Part shown: one piece after another, positions 22,067-35,675 of the stretch
Position numbering within the stretch: position 1 is the first letter of the stretch
Layout of the letters: each line of letters opens with the position of its first letter
Assembly: GCA_907165275.2 (NCBI GenBank)
Contig: OU015654.1
Coordinates: forward strand, 8,635,501-8,699,500
From: Zygaena filipendulae
Lineage: Eukaryota; Arthropoda; Insecta; Lepidoptera; Zygaenidae
DNA: 64,000 nucleotides
Direction of reading: 5' to 3'
Notes under the pieces: generated by a model
Database searches by the model: none
What the model saw: only the letters and a program-made list of their open reading frames with translations
Told to the model about the DNA's origin: nothing
Program-made: the position numbers and the translations under genes

Positions 22067-22831
22067 TCTCCTTTAACCTAGGATACCTTGGTAGAGATCA
22101 CTTTAAAGTGATAAGTTCGCCCATTGTAGCCTCATATTTTTTAAGTTGTAGTAATATTAAATTGCAATAACTGATACAATAAAGTTATTTCATTTCATGC
22201 GAAAGTATCTCTGTTTCTCTGTCTGTTACGCTTCCATGCCTTAACTACACTAAACCGATCATGTTATTTTACATGCACTTTGTCAGGGGTAGGCTAGTTT
22301 AGCATACGTAAATGTCTAACAGTTCAAGCTGCAGTTGTCTCTATCGCCTTCTATCCAATAAAATTAAATAGAAGGCGACAGCAATAAATCCGCTGAAAAT
22401 AGAATCTTCAACATGTCTTCCAGCCTACGTTTCCTCTTAACAAATTATCTTAATATCTGCATCGCGGAAATGAGACAGCCATCTATTTGCAGTGTACCTA
22501 TTTAATTTTTTGAATAAGTACCCAAGTTCTTTCTAATAGGTTAGGCAGGTCCCTATTTTGTGTATCTAGTAGTTATAATATATTTACCTGCAACTAGTCA
22601 GCTATTTTCGGCTATGGGTACATTGATCCACATGCATTATTATTAATTCGTATATTGTCTGGAACAGATCATTGTAAAGCGATAAGACTGCCATTTGATA
22701 CCTAACATTATAGCTATTAAATCTTGTCTAATTTTATTGTTTGATGTGTAGGTACCTAATAAAATAAAGTGAGCGCCAATAAGAACGCTCTTATTTATGT
22801 TAATGACCGATGAAATTGATTTTATTTTATA

Positions 22832-22895
22832 CTAGCTGTTCCCCGCGGTTTCATCTGCGTTAATTTCGGAGATCCCGCGGTAATTCCAGGACAAA
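22832..22895 (-). mobile_element. Truncated Helitron-like element
   Basis: ACTAGCTGTTCCCCGCGG to GCGGTAATTCCAGGACAAA; the rest is lost. Nothing recognised in 22896-23720. Confidence 0.6.
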
Positions 22896-23724
22896 ATAAA
22901 AAATAAATGAATAATAATAATGATAATAGGTACTTATCTTTTTATATAATTACACTACCATACTTAATCTTTTTCGCCAACTGCATATTTACGTAAGACT
23001 ATGATAATATTAATATCACTTGATTATATTATGTAAGAAATTCTCTGTATATTTATTATTATTATAGGCTGTCGTGTTCTCTGCGTAGACATTTCGAGGT
23101 TTCTATAAAGGTCACGACAAAATCATCTTGATCACTTTTAATTATTTTAAAGCCTTGTTCGCAACGTATAACTAGCTTGTAGGATTAGCTGTCGTCGGTT
23201 TGATATGCAATCCGAAAATACCTACTATTTATAAAGTTACATAAATTAAAGAACACTGCAAGTAAAAGTTTTTCCGTTTAAATTTAAATATAAAAGGTTC
23301 GGACTTTAAATTTAAATATAAACGTTGTGTGATATGTTTTTATTTTATTAAAAGCAATATAAAATCTCCTTGAAATATTGCAGAATATTTTCCTTCTTAA
23401 CAAGACTACACAATTTCCTTCTTATGTCCTTCTTCTTCCTAACTTACTATTTTATTAGTGAAAGAATTTTTAGAATTAGTTCAGTATTTCTCCCTACCTA
23501 AAAACAAACAAAACATCCTTTTCTCTTAAAAATATAACTGTGTAGGTATAGACTTAATAAAGTTTTGTGTTGCCATCTCGTGGATTTATATTCAACCTCT
23601 GAGGTAACATTCAAGTGGTTTTATTTTTGTTGGTAATCGAGCACTATTGAAATCTTCCATTTCAATTTTTAAACATTTGATCTCTCAGATGACGCTAGTT
23701 TTACGTGAAGCATATCACTACATC

Positions 23725-23876
23725 TTCTTTATAAATAAAAACGAATGTTTGTATGTCTGTCCTCTATGTGTTTCGAAACCACTGGTCGGATTGTGATTAT
23801 GGTTGTTCTGCCCGCGTCCGCAAAGGTTCCTGATCCCAAAACTCACGCGGGTGAAACCGCGGGGCACAGCTAGTAA
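23725..23876 (+). mobile_element. Helitron-like element
   Basis: From CTTTATAAATAAAAACGAATG to CGGGGCACAGCTAGTAAA. The CGCGGGTGAAACCGCGG hairpin is intact. Confidence 0.7.
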
Positions 23877-24153
23877 ATTATAAAACAGCGTCCTCCACAG
23901 AGTCCATCTGTCTGTTCGCGATAAACTCAAAAACTACTGGATGGATTTTCATTCATGAGCAAAGGTTTTGTGTAAATTGGTTAAAATATAACGATATTGA
24001 TGAAAGTGTCGAAAAAAGTTATTTGTTATGCTTACACTCCTTAACTTGAAATTTTACATACATGTCAGGAGTATACAAAAAAGGACATAGGGTACTTTTT
24101 AACTCGGAATTCCAGCAAAATTAACATGGGTGAAATTGCGAGGAACAGCTAGT
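23877..24153 (+). mobile_element. Helitron-like element, adjacent tandem copy
   Basis: A second, more diverged copy inserted head to tail, ending GAGGAACAGCTAGT. 24154-24700 has no gene. Confidence 0.6.
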
Positions 24154-24719
24154 AATAATAATACAGACAAAAGCCAAAGTACCGTATAATACGCGAAAAT
24201 ATTCATTTAAGTATTATCATTTTTTTATTATTTTCCTTGTTACGCATTTGACGTTTACGGGTATACCGCAAAAACGACTTGGATAATTTTTTCTTTGGAA
24301 ATATGCAGCACCGCGTAATTAGTAGGCCGACTTGTATGTACCCTACACACGAGTTTTGACACCGCGGTGCACGGTGTTGCCGTATGTAGAGTCTATACAA
24401 ATCTAATCTAAAGCCGACTAATGCTACACAATGTGTAATGAAATAAAAGTATAAATATTGTGTGTGATTAATCGGAACTACATAACTATATTGTAATACT
24501 TAGGTATAGTTTTTGTTAATATTATAAACAAAAACAAGTACATTTTCAATCATTTTTATTTTTGTACGAAAGTGTACCGACATTTTTAACAATCTCATTT
24601 TCACCTCATAAACAAATCACAGTTACATTTAGGTAGGTATCCTTAATCTAACTTATATATTCTTAAAGGTTTTAAAATAGTTTTTATTCGCCAGGCCTAG
24701 TTTGAGTTTCTACGAAACA

Positions 24720-24725
24720 TTTATT
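24720..24725 (-). terminator. Polyadenylation signal of CPR-E
   Basis: AATAAA on the minus strand, 8 bases after the CPR-E stop codon. Confidence 0.6.
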
Positions 24726-24733
24726 GCAAATCT

Positions 24734-27700
24734 CTAGCCTCTGAAAGGTTGCTGAAAGACAGGCTCTGGCTGAGGAGGCAACGATCGGATGTATGCAAGG
24801 CTGCGCAGGATCTGTTCAGGAATTGGAGGAGGGGTTGGAATGTGAGCTCCCTCCGCGCGGAAACCTGTAACGCACAATCAATCCGCTTCTGTAGGTAAAT
24901 AAGTCAATGCATAAACTTTATCACAAACAAAAGTAAAATAACTGTCAACAACTAGCTCTTCTCCTTAGTCTCAAGTTTCAGTAGTGTAAATTTCAGAATT
25001 GAATCGGGAACTTTTTGAAATGAAAAGTTTGAGACCTCAGGTGTGGTTGCTGTTCCGGAGTACTACGTTTTGGAATTAATATCTAGAGACGAATATTGAC
25101 TATAGACATAGGTATAGGCATATATGTATTGTATATGCAGACAGAAAGTGAATATTTTAATATAGATTGAAAAAAATTAAGAAAAGAATCAAAGTATCCG
25201 AATCTGTTGAGTAGTTTCGAAACATTTTCGAAATAGTGGCTCGACAAACATAAAAAAAACTAAAGTAACTTGAGAAAGTCTTTCTAAGTTGCTCAAAAAA
25301 ATATCTTACCGTTCTCATCTGCGAAATATCTGAGTGAAATCGGGATTCCTTCCGGTGAGGTGTAGCTGAAAGCGCCCTGGACTACTTCAGACTCGGCATC
25401 CTTGTTGCCAGGGTTATTCAAGTAGCCCTGCTCTTCTGCTGCTATACCATTGGCCGTTTCATAGCTATAACAAAGTGAAATTTTCCTTAAGTTACCACTA
25501 TCGCATACCATCTAATAAGATCTCATTAACAGGAAAGGCTTTAGAAAGCTTTAGAAACTTCAGGTTCAATAGTAATTAAGCTTTGAGTCAAGAAAAAAAA
25601 AGGATTTTGTTATTTTATTACATATGACCATTTTGGATTCAGATGATATTCTATATTCTCTGCCAAATTTTGATTTGATTCATTAGACTAAAAATCTTTG
25701 GCAGCCTCTGGATAAGATCTGATAAAATATATTATGGTAAAATTCTTTCTTATTTACCATTTTTTTCTGACTGATCTATTTATCTATTATAATTTTATTA
25801 TAGATATAGTTGTTTTAGATTGGTTTTATTTTCCGTTTAATAATTCTTCAAAACAAACCATACATAATTTAGACTATATAATATATTTATCTATTAATAT
25901 TAATGAAGACCTATATCCTTGCACGATGCTTGTCTGATAAAAATATTTTGCAATAAGTACCTATCTACTTAATATCCTTTGTTTCACACAAGTCTTGCGA
26001 AACTTATATACCAAATAAGGTTCTTGACTTATCTGCGGATGGCCTCAGGGCGTATTCAATAGGTATATCATATTTTATAAACGGATGCAGTCGTGCCACA
26101 GGTGTAGGTAATTTTAATACCGAAAATTTCATATTGAAATTAAAATTATGATGGAGTTAAATTGTAATAGAGTTTCCTGCGAAAGGTTTATGCTGTTATT
26201 TTAAAGGAGTTGCTAGAAAACTCTGTGACAAACCTATTATAATTAGTCAGCGAATATTAGGTATCTATGTCTCCCAAAATCTTAAGTTAATCCTACTAAT
26301 ATTATAAATGTGAAAGTGTGGTTGTTTGAATGTTTAGATGTTTGGATTTTTGTTACTCAATCACGCAAAAACGGCTGAACGGATTTGGATGAAATTTGGC
26401 ATGCACGTTGTCAGGGGTACCTACAGAGAAAGACATAGGGTACTTTTTATCCCGGGATTTCCGCGGGAACTTCAAAATTACCGGGAACTTCAAAATTACC
26501 GCGGGTGAAACCGCGGGGCGCAGCTAGTAAATGATAAATTAATCAATTTTATGTTTAAGCTCACTTTTATACATATATATGTATATTACGACAATTTATA
26601 TGGAATCAATCATACGTACAGTGCAAGTTGCAACTGATCAAAAAGTTTATTAAAGGTGACCGCTTCCGTTAACAATATAACCCATGTATGCATAGGTGAT
26701 TTAATAAAAATAATAATAACGTTAGAACATTATCTCACAATGCCACTCGGTCCCAAACTAAGCAGATAACTGATGGGACGGGATAATATTTTACCTATTT
26801 AATACATTTTGAAATCGTGCCAAATTCCCTGAATTACCAAAAAGGTACTAATAAATCTTATCTTATAGGTAATATAAATCTTATAGATCTGGGGGCACGG
26901 TAGTGCCCCCGCCAAGGCGAACCAAGCGAAGTGGGAGCACTATCTTTTCTCGAAGTGCTTCGTCGTTTTTTTGAACCCTTATAACTAAACCCAAGTTATA
27001 TCTTGGGTTTAGATTATACCAGATAAATAAAAATTCTCCAGATATGTTGTCAATAGCGGATTTATTAAAGATATAAAGTTTTAATTGCATAGCTTTTATA
27101 CTTTAGATTTTATAAAAAGCCCTGATATTTTGTATGTATGCTAGTATTGGTACACAAACAACAAAAAATTTATAAAACTTGTAACTTTTATCCCCTAACC
27201 CCTTTAACTAGGGGATGGAAGTTTGTATGAGAACTCCGCAATTTTGACTTACAAAAAGAAATGAAATCCCACCAAAAACATTTTCATGTAAAGTGATGCC
27301 AAGACAAGACCATTTAACGGGCACTTCCAAAAAGTTATCAGACCTTATGTAGAGCCAAGCTTATAACTCTATATGTACATACCCTAACTCTACAAGGCTT
27401 AACTTCTCAAACTCTGCACCTTAGTCAGAATATGTGACTTGGCCGTTTCGTTACTACAAGAACTATTGTATAACGGAAAAGTAATTAACAGTGGATAAAT
27501 TTTTCACTTTACGCTCATGTGAACGGAGCGAAATGGCCAAGCCATATATTCTGAGGTGTAAAGTATGAGAAGTTAGGCCTTGCAGAGTTACGGTGTGTAG
27601 AGTAATAAGCTTGGCTTTACATGAGATCTGATAACTTTTGACAGTGCCCGTCATATGGTCTCGTCTTGGCATCGCTTTACATGAAAATGTTTTTGGTGGG

Positions 27701-29918
27701 ATACTTTATTCATTAAGGGTTTATGAAGAGAATTTAAAATACGCTTAACATATAATATTATCTTAAACCTTTATCAACTTGCATAACATTAATACGGACG
27801 CAGTTCGCACGAATCGTTCAGATGACTCCAACAAATTATTACATACTAGCGGTGCCCCGCGGTTTCACCTGCAGTAATTTCGGAGTTCCCGTGGGAATTG
27901 CGTGATAAAAAGTACCCTATGTCCTTCTCTGTGCCCCTGACAACGTGCATGCCAAATTTCATCCAAATCCGTTCAGCTGTTTTTGCGTGATTGAATAACA
28001 AATATCCAAACATCTAAACATCCACACTTTAACATTTATAATATTAGTAGGATTAGGATTAGAATTTTATATTACCTGAAGCGGTATGACCCATCTGGGT
28101 TGATATCTTGGTCCTGTCTTAATATAGGTATGAACGGCGTTTGGCCCGGGTATTGTGCTTGAAACTGAGGTGCGGCCGTCGCCATTGCTGCAAGGACTGT
28201 CAAAGCAATAAACTGAAAATAAAAAAGGAAACTATATTCATTGTAATATTTAAGTTCATACTTATAAATTATCATAGCATACTGAGACATAACTTTCATA
28301 CTAAAATTTCGGAGTTCCCGCGGGAATCACGGGATAATAAGTATCTTAATTAAATAATTTACACAAAATCTTCACAAATAATATACAAAACCTTCCTCAT
28401 CCATTGGTAAAAGCTGCATAAAAATGCGTTCAGTGGTTTTTCAGTTTATCGCAAATAGACAGACAGACAGTTTTATAATATGTAAGGATATTGAAACATT
28501 TAAATATTTAAAATTTCTAATGAATATTGTTTTTGCATATTTTCTGCACGTATATTGACGTTTTGAATGATATTTATTAATCTAAGTAAATAAATAATAA
28601 TAAGCTTAAAATATATATTACGTATATATTTTCTTCGGCAATAGTTGTTTTGTCTTGTGAAAACTAATACAATTAATGTTGCCAAACATTTTCACAATCT
28701 AGGTTATTTATGTGACAGTAAAGTCGTTCTAAGTCATCAGTGAATTGATAAATTGTTATTTATGACGACGTGGTTTCTTACGGCGGTATTATAAATAAAA
28801 TAAAGTAGCATCCTATCGACATTACGAAAAGCTCAAATCAGATTACGTTATAAAATGTAAGCTATCATCTATTATGTTTCTGTGTTAATTTCGGCGTATC
28901 TGAATATTTTATGCAAACATGCTGTTTTTGTTCTTGCACATCGTCATCGCCGCTAAAATGCGCTAACACATTCTTGTGTAATTTTTTTCTGCAGGCACAT
29001 AATTTATTACAAAATAAAACGGATAGGTAATACAAAAAATACAAAAGACGGGTGCATATATTGGTACCTACTCAACCCACCCAACGCGCAAGAAGTGAAA
29101 CCTATTTAAGAAAAAAAATATTTAAAAGCTCATCGAGAAACTATGACTACAACAGGTCCAATTACAATAACATGTAACCACATTTTTTCCGTATATATAG
29201 TTTCGAATAATTAACGTAGGTACGTATATTACCAGTAACGCAAACGTAACATTATTTTTTGCACCTTGCTCAAAGAAGTGTTACAGAAAAAAATCTTAAT
29301 TTTTATTTTTTTATTTTATCTTGATTAAGAGGTGTTCTTAAACTTTGGATATCGTTTATAATTTGAGAATTAATACGATTTCCTTCATCATTAGAATTTT
29401 TATATAATTTTTTTCCATCCATTTTCTTCTATTTAAAATTATTTTGTATTCTTTTTAAAAGTTTTAATCCGTTCAGTTTTTACGTGATAAAATGTAAAAA
29501 AAAAAAACAATAAAAAGATAGTAGAGATTTGTTTCGTGTATAGAATATATAATAAAATAGGAAGGTTTTTCGATAAAATGTATCTAATCTGCAAATTATA
29601 AAAGAGTTAGTAGGTTATTAAAGTAATAGGTAGTTCAATAATAATTAATTAAACGTTAAAATTGACGGCGACCCATCTTGACAGACTGAATTAGTTTTAA
29701 CTTTAGATTAGGTACTAAAGTGGTTCAAAGTTATCTAATTGGCGTACTAGAACATCGATAAAATATTAACAGGCAGGGGCAGGTAAGTAATAAATTTAAT
29801 TAAATAAATTATGTATCTTTATCTTTATCTTTATCAGATATAGATTTTCATAGATGAAAAAAATTCAATTAATATCAATATTAATATTGTTTTTTTTTTA
29901 ATAACTCACCGATTTCAT
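24734..29918 (-). CDS. CPR-E: RR-1 cuticular protein
   Basis: Secreted endocuticle-type chitin-binding protein of 143 residues. Four coding exons: 29910-29918 (MKS), 28076-28212, 25310-25464, 24734-24864; 432 bp in all, stop TAG. Junctions are phase 0, 2 and 1 with good GT/AG sites (GTGAGT, GTAATA, GTAAGA donors). The signal peptide covers residues 1-16 ([13 protein letters not shown]), then APQFQ. A short N-terminal region ends in [23 protein letters not shown] sequence. The RR-1 domain runs from YETANG (residue 50) to ADENGF (97-102), followed by the classic [12 protein letters not shown] tail. All consensus aromatic and Gly residues are present. It resembles endocuticle structural glycoproteins (SgAbd type) of other Lepidoptera. 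Intron 2 (about 2.6 kb) contains a long foldback element. Likely epidermal and moult-regulated, as for the family. Confidence 0.93.
26289..26528 (+). mobile_element. Helitron-like element in CPR-E intron 2
   Basis: Full-length copy: TCCTACTAATATTATAAATG to GGGGCGCAGCTAGT. An 18-bp internal duplication (GGGAACTTCAAAATTACC) lies near 26463-26500. Confidence 0.8.
26889..27705 (+). repeat. ~820-bp dispersed repeat, copy 1, in CPR-E intron 2
   Basis: Begins GGGGGCACGGTAGTGCCCCC and ends with the foldback at 27266-27705. Colinear with 37315-38195 in the same orientation (shared TTTTCTCGAAG.GCTTCGTCG, AGATATGTT.TCAATAGCGGA). This copy lacks ~85 bp present in the other around 37545-37630. Confidence 0.85.
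27266..27705. repeat. 440-bp foldback (hairpin) element, copy 1
   Basis: Left end CCCACCAAAAACATTTTCATG, right end its reverse complement CATGAAAATGTTTTTGGTGGG; the arms match over ~200 bp through GCCAAGACAAGACCAT and TAGAGCCAAGCTTATAACTC. Lies in intron 2 of CPR-E, so the primary transcript would contain a long hairpin. Confidence 0.9.
27845..28062 (-). mobile_element. Helitron-like element in CPR-E intron 2
   Basis: ACTAGCGGTGCCCCGCGG to TTATAATATTAGTAGGAT; ends about 14 bases from the CPR-E exon 2 donor. Confidence 0.75.
28301..28492 (-). mobile_element. Truncated Helitron-like element in CPR-E intron 1
   Basis: ATTTCGGAGTTCCCGCGGGA to AGACAGACAGACAG and TTATAATATGTAAGGAT; lacks the CTAG hairpin end. 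The remainder of intron 1 (28493-29903) shows only AT-rich sequence and a TCTTTA microsatellite at 29818-29838. Confidence 0.6.
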
Positions 29919-30009
29919 GCTTGATGGTAAAAAATAAAATATAATAAATAATTAATGATTTTCGGAGGATGTGTGTGGCGGGAATGATTTTACAGATCAG
30001 CTGCGTTGG

Positions 30010-30017
30010 CTTTTATA
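30010..30017 (-). promoter_or_regulatory. TATA box of CPR-E
   Basis: TATAAAAG on the minus strand, 92 bases before the CPR-E start codon; the presumed 5' UTR between is AT-rich and without another ATG before MKS. Confidence 0.7.
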
Positions 30018-33000
30018 CAGTGCGGCGTGTTAGGTTATCATACCTCTTCGAAATTGGAGTAGCATAGTCATATATATATATGCAATGCGGTGCATCTGTG
30101 ACGTAGATACAACTAACAAACTGACGCCATATTATAATACTTTCGTAAACTTTTTTAAGCTACTGGCCGTAAAAGATAGGTCGCATACACGTAATTATGA
30201 CGTTTATAAAATATGAAATAGATCTCAAACAATATCAATTGTTGTTTATCACCAAAAACAGGCATCCCTCTGCGATTTGTGAACAAAAGGAAAGTTTTTA
30301 TGTAGTCGATCTCTTATTTATTTACCTAATGAAAACGAAGAACCTATTTTAGGAATGTGTTTGTTAGTAAATAGTAATCGCTAACGGGTCTTACAGCGCT
30401 ACAATATAACCTAATTTTTTCATACAAAGTCTTACTATTAGTTTTCTTTATTTTATTGGAATAAGTAAGACTTCCTCGTGGTATTTGTTTTACCCGAAAA
30501 AAGGGCCGTGAATGCCAAGGTTTAAATCAGGTTTAAACCCAAGCACCGAGTTCAGCTCATCAATAATTGTATAGTTCAAAAAAGTTCAGTGAACGTGTAA
30601 CTATTTAACCTTGTTGAAGATCATCGATCAAGTGAAAAGTTAAGTAATAGGTAAATAAGAATATATTTTGCCTTAATCATTATTATAATTAATATTTTTT
30701 CTACTTTAAAAAAATATGTAATAGTTATTATTTCAAATATTTAAATCTCCACCATTATGCAGATTCAACAACCGATAGAGCGATTCTATTTTCTTCAAGA
30801 AAATTTTCTAATTTGTATGCCCTTTTATACCTGAGCCCGAGATTCTACAAATCAGTTGTAGAATCTTTGTAAGACAATTCTCCTCTTACAAACAAACGAC
30901 ACGTTTTACTGATAAAATTACCATGGTTTACTGCGGTTTTATACGAATTACGGTATTTTCGAAAGGATGCGTTCCAGGATGGAATGTGTTTTAAATGTTA
31001 ATCTAGAAATTCTAGAACATACCCTATAGTCTATGCCTATGGTTTCACTTCCATCAATGTTGGTACTCTCTCAAGAATTTTTTTTTCTGCGATAAAAGTT
31101 TTATCTTACTCAGGGATGCTGTAGTTTTCTACCAGTGAAAGAAGATTTTTAATCGGTATTGTAGTTTCAGAGTTTATCCCTACATCCAAACTTACGCAGT
31201 CATTAACTATATTTTTATAGTGTTAATGTAGATTTATAAGCACGTACCATCTACTGATGTTGAATTTATTAAAATTATATGACTTTATTCATGGTACCTA
31301 CCTATCTTTTAATTGAAACGATGGCTACGCTGTCGGCTCGAATACAAAGCATTGAAAGCTTTAAAGTATTATATCACTTGTGTAGTTTATTTTATTATTA
31401 TTTTCATGGCCTGTACCTGCATTTTATCTTTGCACGCAATTTAACTGTCATCATGGTAGATATAAGTACTTATCTACTTGATGCTTTGTCTAGATTGTTT
31501 ATGTATATTATATTTTATATTTAACTGGTAAATCTTCTCGAGCACCACCAAGCACACTTTCTGAACATCGTGAAGGTTGACTGGTAGAGAATGCCACTGT
31601 GGCATTAAGTCCGCCAATTGTGAACGACATAGTGAGTAATAAATTCCAGCAAAATTAAAAACTTTGATGATTGATGGATAGCAATTACCTATTTATTGTA
31701 GCTTAAACATTTTTTGCTCTGGGGAAACTGTCACCGTATAACTTTTACTGCCTGTGCGTGCGTGCGTGTGTGTAGTTTCACTTTTATGGGTGAAGGAATT
31801 TAAAATCTCAGACTTCACCCGGGCCTTTTCTAAAAATTTTGCCTCCATACAAACCATATCATCAAAATTATACGAATGGGTAACAAAAAGTTAATCAGCA
31901 AAACTAATTCAACATTGAATCACATCGATAAACCACAAGAGTTTACTATGTAGGTACATAAATAAAACTTTTAGCCATTCCTTCCTTATTTACATTATCA
32001 GCAGCAACATCTGCTAATTAACATCTACCTAGTATTATAATACTTCCGAATTCCGAATTTGAAGTTTCAAACGCCGAAGTTTATTGTTACTAGTGCAGAC
32101 GTGAATGTTTAATAACTTTTTTCTATTTAATAAACAAAGTGGCAGGTATCGAACCCACAACTTCCAGATGCACAAGTCAATGCTTTATCTAACTCGACTA
32201 CTACGTATAGGTACTATTTACCTCATGCAGCAACTTATTATTTTAGGTGACTTATTCCAGAATATACTCTATCTACCATTAAAGGTTAATATGCGCTGCA
32301 TGATATGAAGCCTTCGTGAAGTCTAAAATTGCCAATCTTCCGTAAAGGTTCTCCGCTTGAAGGCACTAATTTGTTGATTGGCAATCGAGTAGGTTTATTC
32401 TCGATAACGTTGCCTATAAACACGTATGTGTATCTACAATGCGTTTTCATCCATTTATGGTGTCAGTTATGTAGGTGTTATAGATAACTAAACTCAATGT
32501 TCGTTTGTCGATTCAGATTAAACTGAAATAATACTTTTTTGTATTTTTATTAAAATCTTTATAATATAATGGTTATTTTCTCCCATTTAATCTCCCATTA
32601 TGCAATGAATTTTTCTTACGGAGCTTATACATATCGAACTTGCTACTGAATGGCAGGGCCTAGCGCGAAAATATGAAACATAGTTATTAATTCTTTTCAA
32701 ATTAAAATACATAAGTAAATGAGACAAATAAGACAAATACTTAATAAAAGTGAACGCGATTGATGCTAAGAACACTTAAATAAGAAAACATACATACAGC
32801 CGAATGCAGAACCTCCTTCTTTTTGGAAGTCGGTTAAAAAGTGAGTTTTACATCAGTTGTTTACTGTCCCACCCACAGATGACAGACCCCACAGAACAAA
32901 CTCTGCTTAATTTGGGAACAGATTCAGGTGCTGCTTTGTGATGAATTGATAATATCCAAGCATATTATTATTATTAAATTAGATATGTACCTACCTATGA

Positions 33001-33057
33001 ATTTGGTATCTCTTAGAGAAACTCCTCATACTACATACATACCTAATATATATGTAT
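30018..33057. other. Intergenic sequence without recognised features
   Basis: About 3 kb of AT-rich DNA between the CPR-E promoter and the next repeats. Small ORFs (for example near 31279 and 32105) have no family motif or splice context. A TGCG microsatellite is near 31750 and a fragment of the ACCGACTTCC repeat is at 32812-32838. Confidence 0.5.
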
Positions 33058-33285
33058 AACTAGTTGTGCCCCGCGGTTTCACCCGCGTTAATTTTAGTGC
33101 TCCTGCGGGAATTCCGGGATAAAAAGTACCTTATGTGTTAATCTGATATATAAGCTATATTATTGTAAAGTTTCATTTAAATCCATCGAGTAGTTTTTGC
33201 GTGAAAGTGTAACAAACATCCATCCATCCATCCATCCATCCATATATACTTAGAAAATTTCGCTTTTATAATATTAATATAGTAG
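33058..33285 (-). mobile_element. Helitron-like element
   Basis: AACTAGTTGTGCCCCGCGG to AATATTAATATAGTAGGAT, with a CATC tetranucleotide run at about 33219-33242. Further decayed fragments with GTTGAGCCG..GTGAAAGCGTAACAAAC follow at 33300-33390 and 33690-33785. Confidence 0.7.
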
Positions 33286-34119
33286 GATAGAAAAAAAATA
33301 TTTCATGACGATCTGTTGAGCCGGGCGTGAAAGCGTAACAAACAAATAAATCTACTTTCACCTTTTATATAGTATAATAAGACATAAATTTGTTTGATCA
33401 CACACATCACAATATTTTAATTAGGTTATAACCTAACCTCACCTAATTAATTCCCGCATCTTAGCCCCGCTTAACTCGTCACGTTAAGATAAGGCGCCAC
33501 TTAAATTGCTCTTCCCTGGTGTTCAAAGAAGTTTCACTTTAAAAAAATACATTTACAACGTTTCTTTTGTCATAAAGAATAGAAATTTCTTATATTTTTG
33601 CATCTGGAGTGTTTGGGATTGTGTTTTTGGGACGCGCGTTACGGGCAAAAAATGTTGGTTATAGTCAATTAGGGCCCTGAAAACGTGTACTTAAACAAAA
33701 TTTCGTGCAGGTTGGTTGAGCCGTTAAGCCGTGAAAGCGTAACAAACAAACAAACTCACTTTCGCTTTTATTTTGATTAGGATATGCGCATTAAAAGTAT
33801 TTTTGACTGTAGCATATTATGCAGTCAAAAATATTTTTTGACGAGTGTTTTATTTTTCATTTCGCGCCGACGTATCATGCCTAAAGGTCATTCACCTATT
33901 TATTATCTTTATGTTGTCGCCAATGTGCTGAAGGATCACGCTTAATTTGGGCTTTTTGTTGGTTTCCTTTTTAAATAAGTGTTTTTTTTATAAATTAAAG
34001 TAGCAATTTGTATCATAATAATTCATGATGACGTATAGACCTGAATATAGTCCGCCGTTAACGCAACCTATATAATATAATATATTATTTATATAACATA
34101 ACGTTGCTTATTCCCGCGG

Positions 34120-34625
34120 TTCTACCCGCCTGATTTTTGGGATTTCGAAAACTAATATTTTTTCCGAATTGAAATTTGTAGGATTCAAAATAATTATGTA
34201 TATACGTATATAAATAGGTACCAATTTTCATTAGAATCGCCTCAGCCATTCCGAAGTTTCATCGAACAGAAACACAGACCGACATTTTTTAAAAGATTGT
34301 GAAAACCTATATCATATTAATTACTTGCTGTGTCCCGCGGTGACCGGGTGACCGCCTTGAGTTTCAAAATTCCCGTAGTAAGTCTAAAGTAGCCTAATTT
34401 ACTCCTTATAACATAGAAGTGAAAGTGCCGTCAAAATCGGTCCTACTGTTTCGGAGATTCACCCGCGTGAGTTTCGGAATTCCCGCAGGAACACCAAAAT
34501 TATTTCATATTCTTCTTCTCGTTACAATAACAAACATAACAAAAAAAGAATTACTGAAATTGGTCCAGCCGTTCACAAGTGATGCCGTGACCAAGGGAAG
34601 TAGAGATTCATTTTTATATACATAC
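34120..34625 (-). repeat. Cluster of decayed Helitron-like fragments
   Basis: Several incomplete starts (TTCCCGCGGTTCTACCCGCC at about 34111, TGTCCCGCGGTGACCGGG at about 34330, ATTCACCCGCGTGAGTTTCGG at about 34447) in the same orientation. Confidence 0.5.
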
Positions 34626-34732
34626 CTATAAAGACAGTAATTAATAGTATACCTAATAATAATCTCACAGTACAGAAGATAATTTCACTAATTTCTCTTC
34701 AAGATCTTTGATAAGACATTTTTTGATCAGAA

Positions 34733-35340
34733 TAGAGTACTTGCATGAAATTTATAAATTGGAAATTGTGTCAATATTTCAAAAATAGAGCCTTAGAAAA
34801 GCGTTATCGTGAAAGATTTACTAAAAAAATTTCGATAGTTTCCAAAATATTCAACTTTTAATTTTGTGAAACGGAACGTTGCAACGAAACACCAATCACA
34901 GCCAAGCTTGACACATGACGTCACTTTTATTTTTGTACTTTTTTTTTCTTTCAGAGAAGGCAAAAGAAACTAAGTGCATACAGTCTACGCATATTTTCCA
35001 TTTTCTGAAGTTTTTTACTTTAAAATGCATCGGTAAGATGCATTTCGATTCTTTACTGGAACTTTTGGAAGTAAATCGACACAGTTCAACCTTAATTTCA
35101 CTTTTGGATATTGAAGTTATCTGTCTGTCAGTGTCACATGACTCTGTCAATACGACAGTGACATTTATATCACAGATTAATAAGGCGTAATTTTGAACTA
35201 GTGACGTCATGCCGCGTTTCGGCGGTAAGGTCTAAAGTAGGAAATTTGAAACGTTCTATTTAATTAATTTATGCATATATTTTTATTCTTATCCATATAT
35301 CCATATATCTTTAAAATAGTCTGAAAAAAACCAGGTTTAG
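34733..35340 (-). mobile_element. ~610-bp non-autonomous DNA element, copy 1
   Basis: Begins GAGTACTTGCATGAAATT and is the inverted counterpart of 55646-56270 over nearly its whole length (ACGGAACGTTGCAA, GTTCAACCTTAATTTC and ATTAATAAGGCGTAATTTTG blocks). Both strands are open for ~100 codons (35210 to 34896 on minus), but the frames are not conserved to the other copy's stops, so no gene is called. Confidence 0.75.
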
Positions 35341-35675
35341 TGTTGATTCATTTTTATTTTCTTATTATTAAGTACAATACTAGTAACTAAAGATCCGCAT
35401 ATACCTAATATATGCAATGAATAATAATAAAGAGGCAGATTTACTTGAAATGAAAAATCATTGTTAATCTTGGCAGTTTGTTTTTTTATGTAACATATCT
35501 AGCCTAACCTTTATGACTAATGTACAATAACACAGTCTTCAAATATTAAGAAATATGTTTTTTGTATTCGTGTCCATAATACTATAGTCCAAAGTGAGTT
35601 TTATAGCTGATTGTGACATTGTTTACGTAAAATTTAAGACGATTACAATGGATAGAGTTACATTAACAACTTCCA

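Noticed and set aside
34896..35210. 104-codon minus-strand ORF (and the matching plus ORF at 55939)
   Set aside because: Lies wholly in a repeated non-autonomous element; stops and frames differ between the copies and no domain is recognised.
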